A stretch of 17,348 bases of DNA. Origin: an uncultured Solobacterium sp. GTDB taxonomy: Bacteria > Bacillota_I > Bacilli_A > Erysipelotrichales > Erysipelotrichaceae. Location: NCBI GenBank assembly GCA_900543035.1, contig UQPV01000053.1, positions 1 to 17,348 of the forward strand, given 5' to 3'. The notes beneath the pieces are model-generated. The model worked only from the letters and a program-made list of their open reading frames with translations, did no database searches and was not told the origin of the DNA. A program made the translations under genes and the position numbers. How positions within the stretch are numbered: position 1 is the first letter of the stretch; the number at the start of each line of letters is the position of its first letter. Shown here in pieces: positions 1 to 6,166 of the stretch.

Positions 1-1422
1 AAGAATAAACTCTGGTTCTAAATTTGATGTGGGACAAAAATCCAGGCTTGTTCGAATACCGACGTTCTTCATACATTTCGCCATATCCTGTAAGCTGAGC
101 GCCAAATCGCCCATCGGAATCATCTGCTGCTCCTGATAAGTGAGCCGTAAGTTGCTGAACCGCTTAATATACGTGCCGATGAGGCAGATACGGTCCCAGT
201 CATTCTCTGAAAGGGATTCTTTCGATAAAAGCTCTGTCAGCAAGGTAAGCTGTCCGGCAACCTCCGAGGATAGGCTATCGTATATATCATTACGTGCCTG
301 AACGCTTGCTTCGTCCGATTGGATACGGATTTCCTGTGCCAGCAGATCTTGTTCTTCTTTCAGTTTCGCATTCACTCTCTGAAGCTCCCGTAAAGCATGA
401 TTAATCTGTGAGAGTTCGGTTTGCCAGATCATATATCCGCCCAGAACAGGATGCAAATGCATGGTAATATCTTCCGTAGACGAAAATTGCTGCTCACGCT
501 TTAGGGCTTCGAGGATAGCAGGCGTGATTTCCGCCGCATTTTCCGATGCTGCAATCGTCTCGCCGCTTGGTAAAAGAATCTGCATAGCCACCGTAGACCG
601 CCGGAACACTTCCTCGTACTGTGTATTTACTGGAATCAGTCCGACCAGGATATAAATCTGCCAGCAAAGCACAAGAATAAAAATCAGTCCCGCTGAATAT
701 TCCACAAGCTCAAATCGAACCACGTACGCCGTCGCCGCATATGGAATACTGAATAGGAGCAGCAGAATCGGCTCGTAAAAAGGAATCAGCTTTCGGTAAA
801 GCGAATCAGACTTCGCCGTGCCATTGCGCCGGTAGATCACATATACCTGATAACTGATGATACTAAGTCCCCAAATATAAACGATATATGTTCCGATGTA
901 GGGGTGAAAATACAAATTTGGCTGGGATTCCTCCGGTATAATGTAATAGAAAAAATGATGCAGATCATTCGTCAGCGCCAGTACGCTTAAAAGGCACGCC
1001 GGAATCAGAAGCAGATACCACTTTTTGCTGATCCGATAATCGTCTGCCTTGCCAAGATAGAATGCGCCGTAAAGACCGAACAGCGGGATGAAAATAGCCG
1101 CGATATTGATAAAGTATCCGGTAAAGCGCATCCATGGAATATTGACATAGAGGAAAGCATCCTGGACGAAGCGAACGGTTAAATACAGGATACTGACGAT
1201 ATTTTGTGCCGTCAGGTGGATGCGCATCGATTTCTGTGTGATTTTCGTACTGATCGTATATTGCCAGCCGAAAAGTAGCAGCATATAGACTGCCCAGACA
1301 AGATATGGCCGCAGAAAATCCTCTGGCAAGTACCGCATGCTAAGCTGCCGGTATCCGGAGACTGCAAACAACAGCGCCGCTGCCACAAAAATCCGAACAA
1401 CGAATTTTTTACGCTCGCCCAT
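1..1422 (-). CDS. Seven-TM sensor histidine-kinase-like protein, 3' end outside window
   Basis: This is my own translation of the open frame from the ATG at 1422; it runs without a stop through 474 codons to the window edge. AGGAGGGG at about 1431-1438 is a strong ribosome binding site. About seven hydrophobic segments fill residues 7-230 (for example 7-23 and 39-53), followed by a linker domain, a coiled coil at about 337-377, and a helix resembling the dimerisation/phosphoacceptor helix of HisKA_3-type kinases. In that helix the usual His-Asp pair reads Tyr381-Asp382 (motif NDIYDSLS). The ATP-binding domain would lie beyond the left edge and cannot be judged. By architecture it is a membrane sensor that signals to a response regulator or a partner kinase. 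It lies downstream of the surface-protein gene, separated by a terminator, and has its own candidate promoter. The kinase-like call is fairly safe; the ligand and activity are unknown. Confidence 0.75.
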   Translation of the reverse strand, partial: MGERKKFVVRIFVAAALLFAVSGYRQLSMRYLPEDFLRPYLVWAVYMLLLFGWQYTISTKITQKSMRIHLTAQNIVSILYLTVRFVQDAFLYVNIPWMRFTGYFINIAAIFIPLFGLYGAFYLGKADDYRISKKWYLLLIPACLLSVLALTNDLHHFFYYIIPEESQPNLYFHPYIGTYIVYIWGLSIISYQVYVIYRRNGTAKSDSLYRKLIPFYEPILLLLFSIPYAATAYVVRFELVEYSAGLIFILVLCWQIYILVGLIPVNTQYEEVFRRSTVAMQILLPSGETIAASENAAEITPAILEALKREQQFSSTEDITMHLHPVLGGYMIWQTELSQINHALRELQRVNAKLKEEQDLLAQEIRIQSDEASVQARNDIYDSLSSEVAGQLTLLTELLSKESLSENDWDRICLIGTYIKRFSNLRLTYQEQQMIPMGDLALSLQDMAKCMKNVGIRTSLDFCPTSNLEPEFIL

Positions 1423-1487
1423 TCTATCCCCCCCTCCTTACAAAAGATGGTTCAAGCCGATCGATGCAGCTAGAACATAATAAGGTT

Positions 1488-1522
1488 ATTATAGCGCAAT
1501 AAGCCAAATTCGCCCCACACAA
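1488..1522 (-). promoter_or_regulatory. Candidate promoter and upstream element of the sensor-kinase gene
   Basis: On the minus strand a TATAAT -10 box lies at 1493-1488. The position for a -35 box at 17-nt spacing (1516-1511) holds GGGGCG, which is not TTGACA-like. It is the end of the element TTGTGTGGGGCG, whose first ten bases (1522-1513) also occur upstream of the surface-protein gene. Flanking AATAAGC/GCTTATT inverted arms (1498-1504 and 1530-1536) could be part of an operator. A poor -35 box under a conserved element suggests activator dependence; this is inference. Confidence 0.45.
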
Positions 1523-1557
1523 AAGGGTAGCTTATTCGGCCTTTCTAATAATAAGCA

Positions 1558-1589
1558 ATACCCACAAGCATCATTCGGCTTGTGGGTAT
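1558..1589 (-). terminator. Terminator-like hairpin after the surface-protein gene
   Basis: A perfect 12-bp inverted repeat, ATACCCACAAGC with GCTTGTGGGTAT, encloses an 8-nt loop just 10 nt after the stop of the surface-protein gene. The following run is T-rich but interrupted (TGCTTATTATT). It separates the surface-protein gene from the sensor-kinase gene, so the two probably form separate transcripts. Confidence 0.7.
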
Positions 1590-1599
1590 CTTACTTTAA

Positions 1600-3870
1600 T
1601 TAGTTATTAACTTTTTTGCGTTTTACAAAATAAGTACAGCTTAATCCAGCCGCAGATGCGAGCATAACTACTATCCACAAAGCAATGTTCGCTGAATCTC
1701 CGGTCTTTGGTGATGTTGTATCCGTGTTCGGATTTGTAGAATCACCAGGCTTAGATGGCATCGTGTCGGAAGTTAATTTAGGGATGCTTTTCGTTTTTGT
1801 TGCGCCGCAGGTCTTGCAAGTATATGTTTTGATACCTTCTGCATCTTTTGTTGCCTCTTTTGTGACCTTTCCGTCATCCCAAACGTGAGTTTCTTTCTGA
1901 ACATCTCCGCAGGAACAGGAGCGTTGGTGATTGATGCCATCCTTACAATCTGTCCATTTTCCATAAGAATGCGTATGAGCCGCAGCTACTTTTTTGTATC
2001 CGACCATGACAGGAGAGGTTCCCGTCAGGCGGAAGGATATGCCATTCTCACCCTCTGTTACTTCAGGGGTCTCCACTTCTCCGGCTTTGTGTCCATTCAC
2101 ATCTTCATCGAACATATGGGCAACGGTAAAGTCATAGTCTGCGGCATTGGTTCCCTCAGGATAAGGAAGTGTTACCACAATGCCTTCTGCCGGGAAATTC
2201 TCAGCAGTAACCGGAACCCAAGTCTGTCCGCCATCTTCGCTTGTCACAAGCTCAATATCATAAAGCGCGGTATTGTCTGCTATGTAGCCTTCGTTGGAAA
2301 CGATGGTTTCCGTTAATTTGTTTTCAATCTTTTCAACCGTATTGTATTCCGTATTTCCAAGATCACCGGTCACTTCACTGAGACCTTCCTTAATGTTGAC
2401 TTTTGACTCATCAGGTATCTTATAGTATTCGATTGTCGGGGCATCAGGTTCTTTGAATCCCAAAATGCTTATGGCGTTATTTTCTGAATCGTAGGAACAA
2501 TCATATATATTCCCGTCCGGAGTCCAATCCATATGATAAACGAAATAATTATCATCTTTTTTTCCAGAATACTCATATGTTCGTGTGCTGCCGTCTGCAT
2601 ATGTGACCTTAAATGTAAATCCGTTAAGATTCGCTTTGCTTCCGTTTTCACGAATATCTTGAATCATGCTGTCCGGCACTGACAAAAATTCGATTTTTGT
2701 CACTCGTTTTGATTCAACAAGTTCGAATCGAGCATGATCGGTTGTTGGAGAAAACTGAAAATTAATAGGATCGGTGCCCTGTCTGCGGTAAGTATTATAA
2801 CGCTTTTCCCCAGCGTAAATGCCATTACCTGTGGCTTCTGCAGTTCCACCATCTGTCCAAAGAGTGTAAGATCGGTAAGATCCATCATCAGGCGCATCCG
2901 TAGGCCGATACCGATAATATAAATCTTGCCCATCCTTATCGGATATATTGTAAACTGTGTCTGATTCAATCTCTGTAGGCTCAACTACTTCAAAATCAAA
3001 ACATGCTTCTACACATGGATCAGGACCGACGTTTTCAGTATATAAGATTAAACCATCAGGACGTTCAAGCGGCTTATTTCCGGTAATAGTAAATATATAA
3101 CCGGTAGAGTATGTCGTCACTGTGATGTCAATATCAGTAGTTACATAAGTGTAGCCCCATTGAAGATCCATTTGTTCTGTACTCACAGGTGACTTCGTTC
3201 CGTCCGGGCGAGTTTCAATAACCTGCGCTCTATATTGGATTGGCTGTCCAATGACTGCAGTTACTTTGTCTAAAGGTGTATTTGCAGAGTCGTCCCATCT
3301 GGAAAGAACCCATTCATAGGTTGCCTCTTGTGATGGTTCTTCCGGAGGCGTGCCAATTGAGAAGCTGTAAGTTGCCGTGATTACCGGATTACCATTCTCA
3401 TCTTTATTTACGGTAACCTTCATAGGCTCTCTTTCACCAGTGCCATTCATATATTGTACATAAACATTGTTTTTCCCAGACAATACATAATAGTAATCTC
3501 CATGATAAGACTCAAATGATTGGAACGTCATTTTCATCGTATATCGGCTATTATTCTGGAATGTGTCAGCAGCAGTTAATTTTTTACCGGTGCTATCGTA
3601 AAATTCCTGAGTGGGTACGACATAATCAAGAATAGAACCGTCCTCCCACGTTGGTTCTGCCGCGACAGCCAGCCAATCACCATTACCAGCTGACGTACCA
3701 ATCATATCATCCAACGAAGACGGGAGCTGAACAATAAGATCATTTTCTATGACCTTCTTTTCCGCATCTGGCCCTGCAAGAGAATCTCCATTCGCCATTA
3801 CAGTTGTCGGGAACACCATGACTATCATGCATAATGCAAGCAAGAGCGCTCCCCATTTTTTTAGTTTCAT
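1600..3870 (-). CDS. Cell-wall-anchored surface protein with SPKTG sorting signal
   Basis: The ATG at 3870 follows AGGAGG at 8-nt spacing, giving 756 aa. Residues 1-26 form a Sec signal peptide (Lys-rich start, hydrophobic core, VMA cleavage). The C-terminus is a sortase signal: SPKTG at 720-724, a hydrophobic span, and a KRKK tail. The SPKTG type is known from Clostridia, where (S/P)PXTG is used by class B sortases. Between them lie a long extracellular region without a name I can give, an Ig-like stretch at about 390-439 (ending in an ADGST turn), a domain common in gut Firmicutes surface proteins at about 563-631 (LPYPEGT, VAHMF), and a Cys/His-rich module at 632-699 with CxC and CxxC pairs. 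It probably acts in adhesion or binding at the cell surface; the ligand is unknown. The sequence is visibly more AT-rich than the genes to its right. No sortase gene is in the window. Confidence 0.85.
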   Translation of the reverse strand: MKLKKWGALLLALCMIVMVFPTTVMANGDSLAGPDAEKKVIENDLIVQLPSSLDDMIGTSAGNGDWLAVAAEPTWEDGSILDYVVPTQEFYDSTGKKLTAADTFQNNSRYTMKMTFQSFESYHGDYYYVLSGKNNVYVQYMNGTGEREPMKVTVNKDENGNPVITATYSFSIGTPPEEPSQEATYEWVLSRWDDSANTPLDKVTAVIGQPIQYRAQVIETRPDGTKSPVSTEQMDLQWGYTYVTTDIDITVTTYSTGYIFTITGNKPLERPDGLILYTENVGPDPCVEACFDFEVVEPTEIESDTVYNISDKDGQDLYYRYRPTDAPDDGSYRSYTLWTDGGTAEATGNGIYAGEKRYNTYRRQGTDPINFQFSPTTDHARFELVESKRVTKIEFLSVPDSMIQDIRENGSKANLNGFTFKVTYADGSTRTYEYSGKKDDNYFVYHMDWTPDGNIYDCSYDSENNAISILGFKEPDAPTIEYYKIPDESKVNIKEGLSEVTGDLGNTEYNTVEKIENKLTETIVSNEGYIADNTALYDIELVTSEDGGQTWVPVTAENFPAEGIVVTLPYPEGTNAADYDFTVAHMFDEDVNGHKAGEVETPEVTEGENGISFRLTGTSPVMVGYKKVAAAHTHSYGKWTDCKDGINHQRSCSCGDVQKETHVWDDGKVTKEATKDAEGIKTYTCKTCGATKTKSIPKLTSDTMPSKPGDSTNPNTDTTSPKTGDSANIALWIVVMLASAAGLSCTYFVKRKKVNN

Positions 3871-3920
3871 CAAAAACTCCTCCTTTTTGTGCGTATAAGA
3901 TAAAAGCCTGTTTAAGCTAC

Positions 3921-3959
3921 TTTATAGTAACACTTCTAAAAAGAAAGCACCCCACACAA
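3921..3959 (-). promoter_or_regulatory. Candidate promoter and upstream element of the surface-protein gene
   Basis: The element TTGTGTGGGGTG begins at 3959 on the minus strand and shares its first ten bases with the region before the sensor-kinase gene. Twenty bases after the tenth base comes an extended -10 candidate, TGTTACTAT (hexamer TACTAT at 3929-3924, inside the small palindrome TACTATAAAGTA). The leader to the start codon is about 50 nt. The hairpin CACC...GGTG followed by a T-rich run overlaps the element, so a terminator reading is also possible. Confidence 0.4.
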
Positions 3960-4152
3960 TCAGGTGGTTTTTGAAAAATAATTGAGAAATATGTCCACGC
4001 TATTCTTTTTTGAAAGGCTTAACCCACTAATTGGTGATCTAGTTAGTTTGAACAATGTATCTGGTATCAAAATTATGATAGTTTATATACTTTGTAAGCT
4101 TGTTTCATTGCTTGAAAAGTATTATGTCGCCAAATCGTTGGTAAAGCGAAAT
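3960..4152. other. AT-rich spacer between the ssrA terminator and the accessory genes
   Basis: I see no gene here. The sequence is clearly AT-rich compared with the flanking core genes. A 70-codon plus-strand open frame crosses it but runs into the tmRNA and lacks a good ribosome binding site. No second copy of the ssrA 3' end that could serve as an att repeat was found in it. Confidence 0.5.
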
Positions 4153-4172
4153 AAAAAAGCCGCAAGGGCTTT
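4153..4172 (-). terminator. Intrinsic terminator of ssrA
   Basis: On the minus strand AAAGCC, a 5-nt loop (CTTGC), GGCTTT and a T run (TTTTTT) follow the tmRNA CCA end after about 10 nt. It is a short but typical Rho-independent terminator. Confidence 0.8.
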
Positions 4173-4182
4173 CTCTTCATTC

Positions 4183-4549
4183 TGGTGGAGCTGAGGGGAG
4201 TCGAACCCCTGTCTAAAAGCCGTCCCCCGTACGAACGTTTACAGTTTAGTTCATAATGATCAGATCACAGAACGCTATGAACGAACATCTGTGACGTTCT
4301 GTCCTGAGATTTCCATCGCATGCGTCCGGACAGCCTCCGCATGCGCCTGGCTCCCGTATCTTGTCTCAACTTCCGCGCCCGAAAGCAAAACGCGGAAGGA
4401 GGCTGCAGACCGTTATCGGTTAATTAAGCAGCAAATGCGAAGTTATTCGCAGTTCTGAAATTGTTTCCAGTTATTTTTAAGCGGCCTTTACGTAGCCACA
4501 CGACTGTAGTCCGCACCAGACTGACCCCTATCGAAACCAGTACAGCCCC
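4183..4549 (-). ncRNA. ssrA: tmRNA (transfer-messenger RNA)
   Basis: The 5' end GGGGCTGT and the 3' end AGCTCCACCA form the tRNA-like acceptor; GGTTCGACTCCCC is the T arm. The mRNA-like part starts after TAACT with a GGA resume codon, as in Bacillus where it is GGC, and encodes GNNFRTANNFAFAA and a stop (4424-4468). Length is about 367 nt, normal for Bacillota. With SmpB it rescues stalled ribosomes, adding the tag so that proteases destroy the unfinished protein. The CCA is encoded in the DNA. The 3' end is a well-known attachment site for islands, and the sequence downstream of it looks accessory. The ends are set by base pairing and should be right to within a base or two. Confidence 0.95.
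4424..4468 (-). other. tmRNA tag-peptide reading frame
   Basis: The frame GGA to TAA encodes GNNFRTANNFAFAA; with the Ala carried by the tmRNA itself the tag becomes AGNNFRTANNFAFAA. The hydrophobic end with final Ala-Ala is the usual signal for ClpXP-type proteases. A second in-frame TAA-like stop region (TTAATTAA) follows. Confidence 0.85.
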
Positions 4550-4561
4550 GTGTGTACTGAT

Positions 4562-4590
4562 AGTGTAGCACACTACCAGTGATTCTTCAA
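4562..4590 (-). promoter_or_regulatory. Promoter of ssrA inside the end of smpB
   Basis: TTGAAG (4590-4585), a 17-nt spacer and TACACT (4567-4562) precede the mature tmRNA 5' end by 12 nt. The -35 box lies within the last codons of smpB. A dedicated promoter would let the abundant tmRNA be made at higher level than the smpB message. Confidence 0.55.
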
Positions 4591-5028
4591 TGCTTTTTCG
4601 ATCTCGCGTCTGGCATCTTTTTCCTTCTGTGCGTTGCGCTTATCGTGCAGATCCTTTCCCTTGGCCAGCGCGATCTCCAGCTTGGCCAGCCCTTTATGCA
4701 GATACAAGGAGATCGGCACGACCGTGTAGCCCTTCAGCTGCACCTTCTGCTGCAAGCGGCGGATCTCATCCCGATGCAGCAGGAGCCGGCGGATGCGCGT
4801 CTCATCATGATTGAACCGGTTGCCATACGCATACGCGGAGATGTGCATCTCCTTGATGAACGCCTCATTGTTCACAAAGCTGATATAGGCGTCCTTCAGC
4901 TGCACCTTGCCCTGACGGATCGACTTGATTTCCGTTCCCTTCAGCTCAAGCCCGGCCTCATAGCGGTCCTCCAGAAAATAATCATGCGATGCTTTCCGGT
5001 TATATGCGATCACTTTTCGCTCTGACAT
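4573..5028 (-). CDS. smpB: tmRNA-binding protein SmpB
   Basis: The protein is 151 aa from the ATG at 5028. Six bases upstream is AGGAGG, while the ATG at 5034 touches that site, so the inner start is preferred. Family hallmarks are an early ASHDYFLED segment, GLELKGTEIKSIRQGKVQLKD, the HISAY-G-NRFNHDETR stretch, the RKLLLH-like RRLLLHRDEI, and a basic C-terminal tail (KGKDLHDKRNAQKEKDARREI) that enters the ribosomal A site. SmpB binds the tRNA-like part of tmRNA and brings it to stalled ribosomes. The gene starts inside the end of the capA-like gene (29-nt overlap) and is followed 23 nt later by ssrA, its RNA partner. The adjacent rnr completes the trans-translation and decay set. Confidence 0.97.
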   Translation of the reverse strand: MSERKVIAYNRKASHDYFLEDRYEAGLELKGTEIKSIRQGKVQLKDAYISFVNNEAFIKEMHISAYAYGNRFNHDETRIRRLLLHRDEIRRLQQKVQLKGYTVVPISLYLHKGLAKLEIALAKGKDLHDKRNAQKEKDARREIEKALKNHW

Positions 5029-6166
5029 CTTCATCCTCCTCTTCCATCATGCCGCCCATGATCTCTCGGCAAAGATCGGTAAAATATCGCTTTGACATGT
5101 CTTCTCCCTGCTGACTGAGCAGATGACGGGCAGCGAGCGTATCATCATACTGGGACAGCGGCCAGACCTGCACATCTTTCCCGGCGGCATCGAAGAACAT
5201 CACCGTCGGTTCGAAGCGCACATCTTCAATGGAGACTGCCTTCGTCTGTGGTTCATAGACCAATGTCCATTTGGCCATTCCGCCCAGCATGCGGCTGTTC
5301 ACATCTTGCGCAGAGACAAAGTTGCCCAGCGAATACAAGACAAGCGTATCGTTGCCCTGTTCCCCGCTGATCACCTCGATCGGCTGCAGCACATGCGGGT
5401 GCGTGCCGATGATGACATCCGCGCCCATGTCGCTCAGCTGCTGCGCCAGATCGCGCTGCTGCTCATCCGGTTCGAACTGATACTCGCTTCCCCAGTGCAT
5501 CCCGACGATCTGCACGTCGCTCACTTCATTCAGCGCCGCCAGATCAGCCGCGATCTTTTCCACATCGATCAGATCGACCAGGTATTCCTTGCCATCCGGC
5601 AATGCGATCCCATTGAGCCCGTATGTGTAGCTCAGCATGCCGATGCGCACATCGTTTCGCACGATGACCCGCAGCTGGCCGGCATCTTGTTCGCTGTCAT
5701 GCGTACCGGTCACGACCATCTGCGGATGATGCGTCCTGATGTGCTGCAACTGGTTGACGATGGCCTGTTCGCCGAGATCCATGGCATGGTTCGTGCTCGT
5801 GGTGAGCCAGTCAAAGCCGGCATCCGCCGCCGCATCCAGGATCTCGACCGGGCTGTTGAATGCCGGATAGGAAGAAAGGCCCAGCTCGCTTCCGCCGCAG
5901 ACCGTCTCCTGATTGAGCACGGCGACATCGGCCGCAGCGATCTGCGGCTTCACCCGCGCATACATCTCTTCAAACGCATAGCTGCCATCTTCCTGCAGCC
6001 CGCTCTCGTAGATCAAACCATGGATCAGGTTGTCTCCGGCAGCTAAGAAGCTGACTTCCTTTCGGGCCTGCTGCGGGAGCGGGTCATCCGACGTTTCTTG
6101 CTGGTCAGCCTGCTGGCAGCCGCACAGTGTCAGCAAGATCAGCAGGGCAGCGAGCAAGCGCTTCAT
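5000..6166 (-). CDS. CapA-family lipoprotein, metallophosphoesterase-like fold
   Basis: The 388-aa product begins with a lipoprotein signal; lipobox LCGC puts the lipidated Cys at residue 17. The rest matches the CapA/PgsA family (calcineurin-like): GDNLIH at 44-49, NQET at 85-88, NHAMD at 126-130, GTH near 154, GMHWGSEY at 222-229 and GTHPHVLQPIE at 254-264, which include the likely metal ligands. CapA proteins are known from poly-gamma-glutamate capsule synthesis, but many genomes have stand-alone copies with no such role proven, and no capB/capC is present here. It overlaps rnr by ATGA and smpB by 29 nt, so it is part of that transcription unit. In Bacillus, this position between rnr and smpB is empty; a role in RNA quality control should not be assumed. 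Confidence 0.85.
   Translation of the reverse strand: MKRLLAALLILLTLCGCQQADQQETSDDPLPQQARKEVSFLAAGDNLIHGLIYESGLQEDGSYAFEEMYARVKPQIAAADVAVLNQETVCGGSELGLSSYPAFNSPVEILDAAADAGFDWLTTSTNHAMDLGEQAIVNQLQHIRTHHPQMVVTGTHDSEQDAGQLRVIVRNDVRIGMLSYTYGLNGIALPDGKEYLVDLIDVEKIAADLAALNEVSDVQIVGMHWGSEYQFEPDEQQRDLAQQLSDMGADVIIGTHPHVLQPIEVISGEQGNDTLVLYSLGNFVSAQDVNSRMLGGMAKWTLVYEPQTKAVSIEDVRFEPTVMFFDAAGKDVQVWPLSQYDDTLAARHLLSQQGEDMSKRYFTDLCREIMGGMMEEEDEDVRAKSDRI

Noticed and set aside
3982..4194. 70-codon open frame in the AT-rich spacer
   Set aside because: It has no ribosome binding site and its end lies inside the tmRNA gene and its terminator.
5123..6046. 307-codon open frame on the plus strand
   Set aside because: It lies antisense to the clear capA-like gene, its translation is His/Arg/Ile-rich without domain logic, and it has no ribosome binding site; it follows from the GC-rich codon pattern of the real gene.
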